The notes under the pieces were generated by a model. That model did not search any database. It was not told the DNA's origin and saw only the letters and a program-made list of their open reading frames with translations. A stretch of DNA of 64,000 nucleotides from Shewanella psychropiezotolerans (GTDB taxonomy: Bacteria > Pseudomonadota > Gammaproteobacteria > Enterobacterales > Shewanellaceae), in the NCBI RefSeq assembly GCF_007197555.1, contig NZ_CP041614.1, forward strand, positions 5,696,001-5,760,000. The letters run 5' to 3'. This document shows positions 8,418-19,528 of the stretch, one piece after another; within the stretch, counting starts at the first letter, position 1, and every line of letters starts with the position of its first letter. The position numbers and the translations under genes are program-made.

Positions 8418-11108
8418 TTAGAATGATTGACTAAATGACACCCAGTAAGAGCGGCCTATGATGTCATAGATACTTGACTCATAATCACCACCAGCATCGA
8501 ATCTTGGATCTTCATCGGTCAGGTTGTTAATACCCGCAGAGATAGTGTTGTTCCAAGGCATAGTGTATGAATAACTTAGTGTATGGTATACGATCGAATC
8601 AATTTGGTAGTTAGAACCATTATCATTCTTGTCACCAGTAGACTGGTGATCGATATAATCCGCTTGATAGAACAAGCTATGATCGCCCACTAAGTAGTTA
8701 GCGGTAAAGTTTACCCGATCATCCGGATAGTCCTCGGTACCACTCCAGTTGCGAGACATGGTCTGCACGCCACCTTCAGGGCTTGAATCTGTGTACTTAA
8801 TGTAGTGAGACCAGGCAAGGCCTAGCTTAAAGTCACCCATTTCAGTTTCAAAGGTTGATGCAAACTTAGTATCAACGCCTTGACGCTCACTCAGACCAAT
8901 GTTTTGCAAAACGTTAGTCATACCAGTCAGCTTACCCGCACCATTTTGAGATACAGATGTACCAGGATAGATAACACTGACATCGGGGCGAGGCTGAGCA
9001 GCTGCATCGGCCGCTTCCCAAAGCTCAGCCTGAGTTCGAGTGATCTCACTATCGATAAGTGTCGAAATAAGACCTTCAGTTTCAAGTGACCAGTAATCCA
9101 CTGACATGTTGAAGTTATCGGTAATATCCCACACCATGCCTATGTTATAGCTTTCAGACTCTTCTGGACCTAAGTTTTCATTACGACCAACAGAGACAGG
9201 TACATTGTCTTCGATATCACAACCATCGATGCCCAAGCCATCTTCATAACACTTAAGGTAGTTAGTCACATCGTTATAACCAACACTGGTAGATTGATTT
9301 AGATCTTCCAAAGTTGGTGCTCTAAAACCTGTACCCCAAGATGCGCGTAGTAACAAAGGTTCTAACACATTATAGCGAACAGAAACTTGTGGGTTAAACG
9401 TGCCGCCAAAGTCAGAGTACTCATCATAACGAGCAGCAAGATTAACCTCTAAATTGTCCAGAACAGGGAAAGCCATCTCCATAAATACGGCTTTGACATC
9501 TCGCTCACCGCTACCACCGGCTCCACCACTACCACCAGCAATTAAACCCGCCTCATCGAGGGCATCAACTTGTGAATCTAGCTTCTCTTCGCGGTAGGCC
9601 GCGCCGACATACAGACCAGTAGCTCCACCTGCAAGTTCAAACAGCTCGAAACTAAGACCACCATCGATTTCTAATGCACTACTAGTCAGACGAGCATCTG
9701 AGTTAGCCGTGGCACCGCTAGGCATTTCTGAGTTTGGATCTCGTGGATCCCAACCTTCAAATGAATTTGTATCATCATCCCAGGCACCAACTAAATCAGT
9801 AGTCGCGCCTTTTAGTTGATAGCCTGTTCCCCACTTAAATACGTCATACTTGTTGTACGAAACTGACGCATTCCAATCGAAGCTATCTGTTGTACCATCG
9901 AGACCGACTAAGAAATCATAGATACTATCGGTACTTTCACGAACGCGGTTTCCAGCGGTATCGAAACGATATAGCATAGCGCCGCCTTCAGGTACTGCAC
10001 GTAAGTCTAGCCCTTCCGCAGTAGTGTAAGCAGGCATAGCTTGTGGGAAGCTGATATAACCAGGAATTGGCGCCGAAATATCAGTGGTCTTATTTGATGC
10101 CCAGTAGGCACGCGCAGTAAGCTGAATATCTTCACTCAGCTCATAAGAATACGACAGTAGTGTAGATGTACGCTCTTGATCGACATCATTATAGGCAGCT
10201 TTTGTATAGTCATAGGCACAAGAAGTCTCGCCAGCATATTTACTATCACCCAGTGGACCGGTGAAGTTATCACCATAAACATCGGCACAGTTTAAGTCAG
10301 AATTGGTAAACGGAGTTTGATATTCCCAGCCGCCATTTGGCCCCATGTCTAGTGTACGACCGGTTTGGCTTAAACCAATCCAACTTCTATAATCACTCGG
10401 ATCTTGTCCATCTTTTACGTGGGCAGCAGTATAAGGACGTTCAGCAAAGGTAATGCCTGACTTCTTAAAATGCTCAATAGTGAACATCAAGTTACCTTTA
10501 TCTGAACTCAGGCCACCAGTGAAAGAAGCAGAGTGATTATCACCGCCGCCATCGGCATCCGGCTCTTCGGCGCGAACTTTAACTTCGACACCTTCAAAGT
10601 CTTTCTTCAAGATAATGTTAATAACACCAGCAATAGCATCGGTACCATAAATCGCAGAGGCGCCGTCGGATAAGATCTCGATACGCTCAACTGCCGCCGT
10701 TGGAATGGTGTTGATGTTAGTTGCGCCGCCACCCAATACAGGCGACTTGGCCATGCGCTTACCATCGAGCAGCGTCAGTGTGTGACTGGCTGCGGCACCT
10801 TTAAGCTGAATCGTCGCTTGAGAAGACCAGCTGTTGTTCGATGTTCCGCCGTAAGAACCAAATGAGTTCAATGTTGAAGCGCGCAAAGCATCACCCACGG
10901 TTGAGAAACCAGCGTTGGCCATATCTTCAGCGGTAATAGTGGTTACTGGGCTTGCGCCTTCCATATCGACACGCTTGAGGCGTGAACCGGTAACTTCGAT
11001 ACGCTCTACAGTATCTTCATCATTTTCTACAGCATATACGGGTGCTGAAAGTGCTACGACTCCACCACAAGCCAAGCTGACTAGCTTAGCAACTTTATTA
11101 AATTTCAT
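8418..11108 (-). CDS. TonB-dependent outer-membrane receptor
   Basis: An 896-residue TonB-dependent receptor. The signal peptide is MKFNKVAKLVSLACGGVVALSA. The plug domain (about 35-190) begins VERIEVTGSRLKRVDMEGASPVTTIT and includes the typical GVINIILKKDFEGVEV stretch. A long beta-barrel follows, with landmarks such as ASWGTGFRAPTLEDLNQ, ending in SYWVSFSQSF with the usual terminal aromatic residue. An upstream ATG-like codon at 11123 is in frame, but 11108 starts a classic signal peptide and has GGGAG about 10 bases upstream. This subfamily (IEVTGSRxKR proteins) is abundant in Shewanella and Alteromonadales; ligands are mostly unknown, with peptides or oligosaccharides as candidates. No ligand-specific neighbour is visible. 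Confidence 0.93.
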   Translation of the reverse strand: MKFNKVAKLVSLACGGVVALSAPVYAVENDEDTVERIEVTGSRLKRVDMEGASPVTTITAEDMANAGFSTVGDALRASTLNSFGSYGGTSNNSWSSQATIQLKGAAASHTLTLLDGKRMAKSPVLGGGATNINTIPTAAVERIEILSDGASAIYGTDAIAGVINIILKKDFEGVEVKVRAEEPDADGGGDNHSASFTGGLSSDKGNLMFTIEHFKKSGITFAERPYTAAHVKDGQDPSDYRSWIGLSQTGRTLDMGPNGGWEYQTPFTNSDLNCADVYGDNFTGPLGDSKYAGETSCAYDYTKAAYNDVDQERTSTLLSYSYELSEDIQLTARAYWASNKTTDISAPIPGYISFPQAMPAYTTAEGLDLRAVPEGGAMLYRFDTAGNRVRESTDSIYDFLVGLDGTTDSFDWNASVSYNKYDVFKWGTGYQLKGATTDLVGAWDDDTNSFEGWDPRDPNSEMPSGATANSDARLTSSALEIDGGLSFELFELAGGATGLYVGAAYREEKLDSQVDALDEAGLIAGGSGGAGGSGERDVKAVFMEMAFPVLDNLEVNLAARYDEYSDFGGTFNPQVSVRYNVLEPLLLRASWGTGFRAPTLEDLNQSTSVGYNDVTNYLKCYEDGLGIDGCDIEDNVPVSVGRNENLGPEESESYNIGMVWDITDNFNMSVDYWSLETEGLISTLIDSEITRTQAELWEAADAAAQPRPDVSVIYPGTSVSQNGAGKLTGMTNVLQNIGLSERQGVDTKFASTFETEMGDFKLGLAWSHYIKYTDSSPEGGVQTMSRNWSGTEDYPDDRVNFTANYLVGDHSLFYQADYIDHQSTGDKNDNGSNYQIDSIVYHTLSYSYTMPWNNTISAGINNLTDEDPRFDAGGDYESSIYDIIGRSYWVSFSQSF

Positions 11109-11539
11109 ACTTCCATCTCCCAAGAATATATTTTTTATAGGTCCTATGCTCAGTCAACTTTGATTGCAGAAACCAAAAAGCAAACAACAACAAAACATGG
11201 CAACAACATTTGTATCACATAATGTATTTTGTATGCAATATATCATTGCAAGGCGAAAGTTGGATTAATGCAGAGTTTTAGAGTATTTATGCAACTCACT
11301 AAAGCTTGGGTAATTCTGATAAGAAGTGACTAATGACGGAGGGTTAATCAGTTGAAAGCAGTGAATTATTGGCTTTGCTGAACAAAAAAGCCTAACCTTT
11401 TACAATCAGCTAGCGCTAAAGAAATCATCTGTAAGTGGCTAAAAGTCACTATAAATGCAGTAGGTATAAAAAGTATCTAAATATGTCTAAATGGAATAAA
11501 GACTAAAATGAAGGAAAACATTTAACAATTGTGATAATA
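11109..11539. other. Intergenic region upstream of the TonB receptor; no gene seen
   Basis: AT-rich non-coding stretch with stop codons in all frames; it must contain the promoter of the TonB receptor to its left. I found no clear operator or RNA motif. Its right end abuts the terminator of the Oar-like gene. Confidence 0.6.
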
Positions 11540-11566
11540 AAAAAGGCCGCGAATGCGGCCTTTTGG
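11540..11566 (-). terminator. Terminator of the Oar-like receptor gene
   Basis: AAAAGGCCGC GAAT GCGGCCTTTT is a perfect GC-rich hairpin with A/T arms, 15 bases past the stop of the minus-strand receptor. Confidence 0.88.
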
Positions 11567-11580
11567 CTCAATTTAATGCT

Positions 11581-14500
11581 TTAGAACTGATAACGAGCTA
11601 CGAGAGAGAAGAATCTTTCCTCTTGGCGATCGGTTGTCATACCGTAGTTAGGGTTTAACATCAAACCATCTTCGCCATAAGCGGTACGCTCTTCGTTAAT
11701 ATTAGTGGCTGTATCTGTGTTAAACACATTATAAACAGTGCCTTTAACGCTGAAGTCACCATCGAAGAGATCAGTCATATAAGTTAGCGACAGATCTAAG
11801 TTTGTCACCCAAGATAGGTTACCAGCTGTACCACGTGGTGATGGGTCACCATTTTCATCATAATGACTCGCATGGCCGTAATATTGACTGATACATGCAT
11901 CCCATGGGTTACCCGGTGCACAGCTATCTACACCTTCGGGTGTACTGAGAAATAGTTTTGCGGGCGACCCGAACTTACACTAGCAACAAAACCAAGAATC
12001 AATTCATCGGTAATATTATAGGCACCATTGAACTTGAATACATGGGTGTGATCGTTGGGCAGATCACCATAACCATGATCCATTAGGTCGCCATAGTCAT
12101 ATGAGGTAGTCCAACCTGGATCGGCCTGATCATTATCTGTTTTAACCAGCCCTTCTGTATTACCCCAGTTATGAGACAAGGTGTAAGAAGAGTTGATACG
12201 CAGATCATCAGTCACTTGCCCATCTAAAGTTAACTCGAGTGCCAGATAATGACGTTGCATCGAATCTAACGCCATCTCTTCTGGTGAAAGCGTCACATTA
12301 TCCACTTTACCATCGCCATCGAAATCATAGCTCAAGGTCACCGCGTCACCTGGATTTTGTAGAACATAATAAGAATTTTGACCTACATTATCTTCGATGC
12401 CAAGCTCAGCTAACTTCTTGCTTAGAATCGGTTCGACATCGGTATCTTCAACCCCGCGACCAAGGTCACGCCAGATCACTCTTGCGCCAGCCGACATAGT
12501 CTCAAATACTTCCTGCTGATAACCGACGGTAAACTCATCGGAGTACATTGACTTCAATGACGAAGAAGCGATTAAACCTGGATCGGTAATACCTTGTTGG
12601 TTAACGAAGGTGTCACGAGTATTAACACCTCGGCTTGGAGAGCCATCGGCGGTAATGATGGGATGACCATCGCTATCGAGTTGATCTAGTTCGTAATAAT
12701 CATACACTTCTCGCTGAGAGCCACCTTGCTTGATGTTCATGTTGACAGATACTGGCTGGAAATAACGGCCATAAGTAGCAAATACCTTTGAGCTACCATC
12801 GCCATAAATATCATAAATAGCCTGTAATCTTGGCGCTATTTGATTATCAAATTCGACATAGCTACGACCATCTGAGACCGTATTCTTAAAGTTATTGACT
12901 CGAACACCGGCATTAATCACTAAATTATCCGTTGCCTGCCAAGAGTCATTAATATAGTAAGCTAAAGAAGTGACTTCAGAATCATTATTAGCAAATGTTG
13001 AACGACGACGACGTTCGACAAAATCCTCACCTTCTGCTACGCCAGATCTATCATTTTCACCAGCAGTTTTGATATTCCACCAGCCTTGAGCCTCACCGAT
13101 ACCATTTTGGTCTTCACTAAAGTCTACCGACACACTGCTATAATCAACACCAAAACTAATGGCATGGTCTTCTAGATCCCAGTTAAAGTCGATACGAGCT
13201 TGATCTCTTTGGTAATGCTCTTCAACAACTTTGTCATTCGTATGCTGACTTAAAACTATGTAACCATTTCGTTTATCAACTACGCTAGGATTTGTTGATG
13301 CGACACGGTTTTCAACGTCTTCGTTAACTCGACCTATTACAGCTGACACAGAGAAATCATCTGTGATATAGCCGTTATAATTAAGACTGTATAAACTACC
13401 ACCATCCTCACCAGGAGCTGCAATACCCTCTTGCTCACCAATTTGATTAGTTTCCCAATCATAAGAGTAATTAGTCTTAGTCCAAGTACGCTTGTTATTC
13501 ATTGCCATAAAGCCGATAGAGTGATCTTCACTCACGTACCAGTCTAATTTGGCGAACCAACGATTAGATTTTCGTTCTGTTTCTGCGTAAACATTTTGAC
13601 CCGCGATACTGTAATCTTCTTGATTAGGCTCATATAAGCCGTAATAAAACAGCTTATCTTCTATGATGGCACCACTAGCCCAAAGCTTGATATACTTATA
13701 TTCCTCGCTATCTTGTTGAGTATTTCCGTACTCATCAATAGTGCCATCGGCTTGATAGACAGAGTCTTGTGTTGCACGAAGAGAAGATGGATCCCAACGA
13801 CCCTCGGCGCCAAAATGAAATTCATTGTCACCCGACTTAGATACGGCATTAATAACACCACCAATTGCGCCACCAAACTCAGGATCAATTGCTCCTGTCT
13901 TAATTTGAGTCTGAGAAATAGCCTCCCAAGGCATTCTCATTGCACCTAGGCCAGTTCGAATTGCCGTGATATTCAGACCATTAAGGTAATAGGCGTTTTC
14001 GGCTGATGAAGACCCGCCAAAACTTGATGCGTTATTAAATGAAGATCCACCAGCGGCTGCAGTACCCGGCGCTAACAAGGCAATATTTTCAAAACCAGCA
14101 TCAACAGGCATGGTGTTGAGCTCATCTTGACTGAAAGTCACACCTGAAGTTGACGACCCCATATCGACACGGCGGATCATACTGCCGGTGACAGATATAC
14201 GTTCGACATTATCAAGACCAACAGCCATTAACTGACCATCCAGAATGACTGGCTGGCCAATTCTCACCCTGACACCTGACTCTTGAGTCTTAGTAAATCC
14301 ATCTTTAGTGATGCTGATATCATAATCACCAACAGGGACATTACGTAAGAAGTAATCACCCTTTTCGTTAGTTTCTACGGTATATACAAGACCTTTAGTC
14401 TTATGTTTCAAAGTGATAGTAGCATTCTCAATCTTTGTGCCATCACTATTAATGATGTGACCCTTAACAACACTGGTATCAGCAGCCATAGCCGCCGGAG

Positions 14501-14585
14501 CCGACATCATCAATACAGAACCTACAGCAATCGCTGCAAGTGTTTTTCTTGGTGTAAATCGCTTAAGCACGTTACTTCCAGACAT
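11581..14585 (-). pseudogene. Oar-like TonB receptor with carboxypeptidase-regulatory domain, frameshifted near its C-terminus
   Basis: An outer-membrane receptor of the Oar/carboxypeptidase-regulatory-like class. Signal peptide at about 1-34; an Ig-like CarboxypepD_reg domain (VVKGHIINSDGTKIENATITL...) at about 38-110; a plug (VERISVTGSMIRRVDMGSSTSGVTF); then a large barrel. The frame from 14585 ends at 11928 after SGRPQNYFSVHPKV. The correct continuation (EGVDSCAPGNPW ... FFSLVARYQF) is in another frame down to 11581. Adding one base to the G run at 11938-11940 (C run in the gene) reads HPEGVDSC and restores a 1,001-residue protein with a terminal Phe, the normal size for the family. AGGGAG precedes the ATG by 8 bases. 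Either a sequencing deletion or a very recent pseudogene; I favour the former. Confidence 0.85.
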
Positions 14586-15041
14586 AATTTATTCTCCCTT
14601 AAACCTTCTCTGAATACGCGCTTAGCAGAAATATTATTAGTTGATTTGGGTACAAAGTGAACCAAGCGCAACAAAACGATAACACGACCAGCTTATTTTA
14701 TACAATCTACAATATACGTAAGAGTCCCGTAAATAGGCCATTTGAAGATCGATCTCAGTGATATATTTAGCTTGTTCGAGTTTTTGAAGATGATAATTGT
14801 TAATAAACTTAACAAACTGGTGGATAGTATGTTTTTTTATATCCGCTATGGTTTTTTTAACTAATTTGTTTCTGTTTTGTTTCAAAAAAGGAGATAAGAA
14901 AAGGAGTGGGGGCTAATTATGGCGCGACACAAAAGTAGACTGACATATATCAGAAACGAAGCGTAAATGAATGAATCAGGAAGTTAGGAAGTTAGGAAGT
15001 TAGGAAGTTTGAGTTAACGGCACACTTATAGAAGGTTTTAT
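14586..15041. other. Intergenic region between the Oar-like gene and gppA; no gene seen
   Basis: Promoter-side DNA of the Oar-like gene followed by the tail of the gppA-like gene. An 82-codon minus-strand frame (14637-14885) is AT-rich, matches no family I know, and is probably accidental. The only clear structure is an octamer tandem repeat at 14978-15009. Confidence 0.5.
14978..15009. repeat. Octamer tandem repeat (AGGAAGTT) x4
   Basis: Four perfect head-to-tail copies of AGGAAGTT at 14978, 14986, 14994 and 15002. They lie about 30 bases beyond the stop codon of the gppA-like gene, outside any coding region. Tracts of this kind can change copy number by slippage. Confidence 0.9.
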
Positions 15042-15953
15042 CTAGATGCGATTAGCTAAGGTTTGTAGCACGCCTTCACGGAGTGCGCCGCCAGATAGGT
15101 TTAATTTCTCTATGTTAAGGAGTTCAAACAAGGCAAGTAAAATAGAGATCCCAGCGGCAAAAGTCGGTGCTCTCTCATGGTTTAAACCAGCGATCTCTGC
15201 CATCGACAGATCTGGCTGCGCCAGTACTTCTTGTTTTAGGCTGTTAAGCACATCAGGTGTAATGCTAGTCGATTGGTTTCTATGGCTCAAAAGCTCAACA
15301 ACAGATTGAACGCTACCAGATGCACCAACGACGCAGTGCCAGCCTAACGTTTTTAGTTCTGTTAAATGCGCACCCAGTGTATTTTTAACCTGGGACTTAG
15401 CATCTTCGAAGTCTAGCTCTTGCAGTGGAAATGAATTAAAGAAGTGCTCGTTGAAGGTGACACAGCCCATAGGTAGACTGTTTTTCAATAACACTTTATC
15501 GCCATCACCGATAATAAATTCGGTACTAGCCCCGCCAATATCAATAACTAAGCGCCGACCCTCGCCACAAGTCGTGGCCACCATGCCTTGATAGATCAGC
15601 TCGGCTTCACGCATGCCTGTGATAATTTCTATGGGATGACCTAAGATGGGTAAGGCTCGGTGACAAAATTCATCAGAATTGGCTATATTTCGTAGAGTCG
15701 CTGTCGCGATCACCGCGATATTCTCACTATTGACGCCCTCTTTCTCGAGCATCTCGGCAAACATGGACAAGCAGTCCAGTCCACGCAAGAGCACCTCTTC
15801 ACTCAGGGAACCATTGTCCTGTATCCCTTCGGCTAGACGTACTTTACGCTTGTACTTAGCAATAATTTTGGGCTGGCCTACCACTGTTTCGGCGACCAGC
15901 ATATTAAAACTATTAGAACCTAAGGTAATAGCCGCATAGCGAGGTGTTGTCAT
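15042..15953 (-). CDS. gppA: Ppx/GppA-family phosphatase, short form (guanosine pentaphosphatase candidate)
   Basis: A 303-residue Ppx/GppA phosphatase of the ASKHA fold. Visible motifs: ITLGSNSFNMLVAE near the N-terminus (phosphate loop), ATATLRNIANSDEF, LVIDIGGASTEFI (second phosphate loop) and VVGASGSVQSV. GppA converts pppGpp to ppGpp in the stringent response and Ppx degrades polyphosphate; sequence alone cannot decide between them. The E. coli neighbours are the same (gppA beside rhlB), which supports the gppA name. E. coli GppA is nearly 500 residues; this protein stops after the two ASKHA lobes and lacks the C-terminal HD-like domain. It starts 15 bases after the rhlB stop, so they are probably co-transcribed. 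Confidence 0.85.
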   Translation of the reverse strand: MTTPRYAAITLGSNSFNMLVAETVVGQPKIIAKYKRKVRLAEGIQDNGSLSEEVLLRGLDCLSMFAEMLEKEGVNSENIAVIATATLRNIANSDEFCHRALPILGHPIEIITGMREAELIYQGMVATTCGEGRRLVIDIGGASTEFIIGDGDKVLLKNSLPMGCVTFNEHFFNSFPLQELDFEDAKSQVKNTLGAHLTELKTLGWHCVVGASGSVQSVVELLSHRNQSTSITPDVLNSLKQEVLAQPDLSMAEIAGLNHERAPTFAAGISILLALFELLNIEKLNLSGGALREGVLQTLANRI

Positions 15954-15968
15954 CTTCTAATACGAGTT

Positions 15969-17285
15969 TTATGAATGTCTGCGGGTCTTATCGTGACGGC
16001 GAGGTGCGCTGTTACGATTACCATTTCGACTTCCATTAGAACGACCCGAACCACCCCGTCCTTGAGGACGGCTGTTATGCTTTCTATGAACTCTAATCGG
16101 TGCTGGAATATCTTCAAGCAGCGCAGTATTGTCATAGTTAGACACAGGTATAGAGTGAGTAATATACTCTTCAATCGCCGGTAGATTCAATGCATATTCT
16201 TCACAGGCAAAACTAATAGATACACCTTTCTTACCCGCACGACCGGTACGACCAATACGATGAACGTAATCTTCACAGTCATCGGGAAGATCGTAGTTGT
16301 ATACATGGGATACATCAGAGATATGCAGACCACGAGCCGCTACATCGGTAGCAACTAAGAAGTCCAGCTCACCGGTTGTGAACTGTTCAAGAATACGAAT
16401 ACGTTTCTTCTGTGGCACATCACCAGTAAGCAAGCCAACACGATGACCGTCACCCGATAACCAAGACCAGACATTTTCGCAGCTGTGCTTGGTATTAGAG
16501 AAAACGATCGCCTTCTCTGGCCAGTCTTCTTCAATAAGTGACAACAGGAGACGCATCTTCTCATCCATAGATGGATAAAAGATCTCTTCCTTGATGTTCT
16601 TAGAGGTTTTTTCGTTCGGCGCGATAACGACTTTTTCAGGCTCATTCATATGATCATAAGCCAGCTCCTGCACCTTCATAGAAAGGGTTGCAGAGAACAG
16701 CATGTTCAGACGCGACTTAGCATCTGGCATACGTCTAAATAGAAAGCGTATATCTTTAATAAAACCAAGATCGAACATACGATCGGCTTCATCTAGCACA
16801 ACAGCTTGAATCGCGCTCAGATTAATGATGCCCTGACGGACGTAATCGATAATACGTCCCGTGGTACCGATAAGTATATCGATACCCTTGTCTAGCACCT
16901 TACGCTGAACTTCATAGCTTTCACCACCATAGACAATACCGACTTTCAAACCGGTATGTTTTGCCAATAGCGTCGCATCTTTTGCGATTTGGATAGCCAG
17001 CTCACGAGTCGGCGCCATGATCATAGCGCGCGGCTGATTTAGCTGACGACCTTCAGGAATAGGAGTGGTTAGCAGATGTTCAAAAGTCGCCACAAGGAAA
17101 GCCAAAGTCTTTCCTGTTCCAGTCTGTGCTTGACCCGCGATATCTTTTTTCTGCAAAAGGATCGGTAATGATGCTGCTTGAATAGGCGTGCAAAATTCAA
17201 AGCCGCTCTCGTTAAGTGCTGTTTTTATCCCTTCATGAAGGGAAAAGTCGGCAAACTTCTGATTAGATAAATGTGTTTCGCTCAT
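15969..17285 (-). CDS. rhlB: DEAD-box ATP-dependent RNA helicase RhlB
   Basis: A 438-residue DEAD-box helicase; in enterobacteria RhlB unwinds structured RNA in the RNase E degradosome. Ordered motifs: Q motif (FEFCTPIQ), Walker [24 protein letters not shown], then in the second RecA lobe [17 protein letters not shown] and HRIGRTGR. The C-terminal ~45 residues are a basic, Arg/Gly/Asn/Ser-rich tail ([15 protein letters not shown]), likely for RNA or RNase E contact. It is transcribed away from trxA across 175 bp, as in E. coli, and the gppA-like gene follows after 15 bp. Confidence 0.95.
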   Translation of the reverse strand: MSETHLSNQKFADFSLHEGIKTALNESGFEFCTPIQAASLPILLQKKDIAGQAQTGTGKTLAFLVATFEHLLTTPIPEGRQLNQPRAMIMAPTRELAIQIAKDATLLAKHTGLKVGIVYGGESYEVQRKVLDKGIDILIGTTGRIIDYVRQGIINLSAIQAVVLDEADRMFDLGFIKDIRFLFRRMPDAKSRLNMLFSATLSMKVQELAYDHMNEPEKVVIAPNEKTSKNIKEEIFYPSMDEKMRLLLSLIEEDWPEKAIVFSNTKHSCENVWSWLSGDGHRVGLLTGDVPQKKRIRILEQFTTGELDFLVATDVAARGLHISDVSHVYNYDLPDDCEDYVHRIGRTGRAGKKGVSISFACEEYALNLPAIEEYITHSIPVSNYDNTALLEDIPAPIRVHRKHNSRPQGRGGSGRSNGSRNGNRNSAPRRHDKTRRHS

Positions 17286-17460
17286 AGCGGCAGCATACCA
17301 GTTGGGGTTGCAATAAGAAACTCAATCGTTTGAAATAGCGACTAATTATAAAAAGTACTTTTAAAGGTTATTAAAATTACCTTGAAAAGTTATTTTTCAG
17401 ACCCAATATACAGGTTAAGCCATTAACAAACCAGCGATGGCACCCTAACTGGAGAACATC

Positions 17461-17787
17461 ATGAGCGACAAGATAGTACAATTAAGTGACGACAGCTTCG
17501 AAAATGACGTAATAAAATCAGAACTACCTGTAGTAGTAGATTTTTGGGCTGAGTGGTGTGGCCCTTGTAAAATGATTGCGCCAATCTTAGATGACGTAGC
17601 CGAAGACTATGCAGGTAAAGTCACTATAGCTAAACTCAATGTCGATCAAAACAGCGTATCTCCAGCTAAGTATGGTGTTCGTGGTATCCCTACACTACTT
17701 ATTTTCAAGAACGGCGAATTGGCAGGCACTAAAGTTGGCGCACTGTCTAAGACTCAATTAAAAGAGTTTATCGACGCTCAACTATAA
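17461..17787 (+). CDS. trxA: Thioredoxin 1
   Basis: A 108-residue cytoplasmic thioredoxin, the general protein disulfide reductase that receives electrons from thioredoxin reductase. The active site is [10 protein letters not shown] (C33, C36) and the cis-Pro loop is RGIPTLL. Full family length, no signal peptide. GGAG lies shortly before the ATG. It is followed at about 300 bp by rho on the same strand, the E. coli order. Confidence 0.97.
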   Translation: MSDKIVQLSDDSFENDVIKSELPVVVDFWAEWCGPCKMIAPILDDVAEDYAGKVTIAKLNVDQNSVSPAKYGVRGIPTLLIFKNGELAGTKVGALSKTQLKEFIDAQL

Positions 17788-18094
17788 ATGGCGTAAAGCC
17801 TATACCCAGAATATAGGCAGCCCAGCTGTATGCCGTCTGTACGTAAACGGATACGAAAAGTGTGAAATGGCGGCAGATACTGGGGATATAGTGATACCTG
17901 ACACAGGTTATTTATTAAATTGTGTCAGGTTATACTAAAATCCTAGACGCACAGTCGCTATAGTGCTACTTTAATAACCAGACACTTTCTATTAACCCAC
18001 ATCTAGCTATTCGTTCAACATTCACATTGTACTTACACACTCTATGATCGCTTGATCACAAATAGCATTACCTCGCATAAAAAGACCCACCAAG
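17788..18094 (+). other. trxA-rho intergenic region (rho leader)
   Basis: About 300 bases without a convincing gene. It holds the perfect inverted repeat at 17896-17930 and presumably the rho promoter and leader. In E. coli the rho leader is a site of autoregulation by Rho and encodes a small rhoL peptide; I could not identify a comparable peptide here. Confidence 0.5.
17896..17930. promoter_or_regulatory. 10-bp perfect inverted repeat in the rho leader
   Basis: ACCTGACACA at 17896-17905 pairs perfectly with TGTGTCAGGT at 17921-17930, with a 15-base AT-rich loop. No T run follows, so it is not a standard terminator. It could be an operator or an RNA hairpin in the rho leader. The function is inferred from position only. 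Confidence 0.45.
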
Positions 18095-19363
18095 ATGAAT
18101 TTATCAGAATTAAAAGACACGTCGATTTCAGACTTAGTAAAGCTAGCCCAAGAGATGAAAGTTGAAAATACCGCCCGTGCTCGTAAGCAGGACATCATAT
18201 TTTCAATCCTAAAAGCCCACGCCAAAAGCGGTGAAGATATCTTTGGTGGTGGTGTACTCGAAATTCTGCAGGATGGATTTGGTTTCCTTCGTAGCGGAGA
18301 TGCTTCTTACCTTGCCGGCCCAGATGACATCTATGTGTCTCCGAGTCAGATCCGTCGCTTCAGCATGCGAACCGGTGATACCATCTTCGGTAAGATCAGA
18401 CCTCCAAAAGAGGGTGAGCGTTATTTTGCGCTGCTGAAAGTATCTGAAGTCAACTATGACAAGCCTGAAAACTCCCGCAACAAAATCTTATTCGAAAACC
18501 TGACCCCACTGCATGCCGAAGAGCGCCTGCGTATGGAACGTGGTAATGGTTCGACCGAAGATATTACTTCAAGAATTCTCGATCTATGTTCACCTATAGG
18601 TAAGGGTCAACGTGGCCTGATTGTTGCGCCGCCAAAGGCTGGTAAGACATTATTGCTACAGAACATGGCTCAAAGCATCACTCACAATAACCCGGATGTG
18701 GTATTGATGGTGCTACTTATCGATGAGCGTCCGGAAGAAGTTACCGAGATGCAGCGCATGGTTAAAGGTGAAGTCATAGCTTCAACCTTCGATGAGCCAG
18801 CCAGCCGTCATGTACAGGTAGCCGAGATGGTTATCGAAAAAGCCAAACGTCTGGTTGAGCATAAGAAAGACGTGGTCATTCTGCTGGATTCGATCACTCG
18901 TCTTGCTCGTGCATACAACACAGTTATTCCATCATCGGGTAAAGTTCTTACCGGTGGTGTCGATGCCAACGCCCTGCACCGTCCTAAGCGTTTCTTCGGT
19001 GCGGCACGTAACATCGAACATGGTGGCAGCTTAACCATCATAGCAACGGCACTTGTCGATACTGGCTCTAAGATGGATGAAGTTATCTACGAAGAGTTTA
19101 AAGGTACCGGTAACCAAGAGTTACACCTGTCCCGTAAAGCTGCCGAAAAGCGTGTCTTCCCAGCTATCGATTTCAATCGCTCTGGTACTCGTCGTGAAGA
19201 GAAACTCACGACGCCTGAAGAGCTGCAGAAGATGTGGATCCTACGTAAGATCCTTAATCCTATGGATGAAGTCACAGGCATGGAGTTCCTTATCGACAAG
19301 TTAGCCTTAACCAAGACTAACGAAGAGTTCTTCAACGCAATGAGAGGCGGTGGTAAAGGCTAA
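18095..19363 (+). CDS. rho: Transcription termination factor Rho
   Basis: A 422-residue hexameric RNA-dependent ATPase that releases RNA polymerase at Rho-dependent terminators. The N-terminal Rho domain (about 1-45) is followed by the RNA-binding cold-shock-like fold with GFGFLR at 61-66, then the ATPase core with Walker A APPKAGKT at about 178-185, Walker B region [16 protein letters not shown], and the Q- and R-loops ([19 protein letters not shown]). Length and ends match proteobacterial Rho. A strong terminator follows 50 bases downstream. Confidence 0.98.
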   Translation: MNLSELKDTSISDLVKLAQEMKVENTARARKQDIIFSILKAHAKSGEDIFGGGVLEILQDGFGFLRSGDASYLAGPDDIYVSPSQIRRFSMRTGDTIFGKIRPPKEGERYFALLKVSEVNYDKPENSRNKILFENLTPLHAEERLRMERGNGSTEDITSRILDLCSPIGKGQRGLIVAPPKAGKTLLLQNMAQSITHNNPDVVLMVLLIDERPEEVTEMQRMVKGEVIASTFDEPASRHVQVAEMVIEKAKRLVEHKKDVVILLDSITRLARAYNTVIPSSGKVLTGGVDANALHRPKRFFGAARNIEHGGSLTIIATALVDTGSKMDEVIYEEFKGTGNQELHLSRKAAEKRVFPAIDFNRSGTRREEKLTTPEELQKMWILRKILNPMDEVTGMEFLIDKLALTKTNEEFFNAMRGGGKG

Positions 19364-19410
19364 TCCCTTTTCCTCTATTTCTTGTAAGACATAGCGATTA
19401 GAACTAACAA

Positions 19411-19440
19411 TAAAAAAGCCGCACTCGTTGCGGCTTTTTT
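19411..19440 (+). terminator. Terminator of rho
   Basis: AAAAAAGCCGCA CTCGT TGCGGCTTTTTT is a strong GC-rich hairpin with a T6 tail immediately after rho. Confidence 0.92.
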
Positions 19441-19528
19441 ATGTCTGGACTTCTTGTAATAAGAGTTATGTCTATTTTCCATGCACTCTTGTCATAAGAG
19501 TTGTGAAAATCTACCTAGGAACTAGATT

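Noticed and set aside
14637..14885. 82-codon minus-strand open frame
   Set aside because: AT-rich, no recognisable domain or ribosome site, located in the promoter-side gap of the Oar-like gene.
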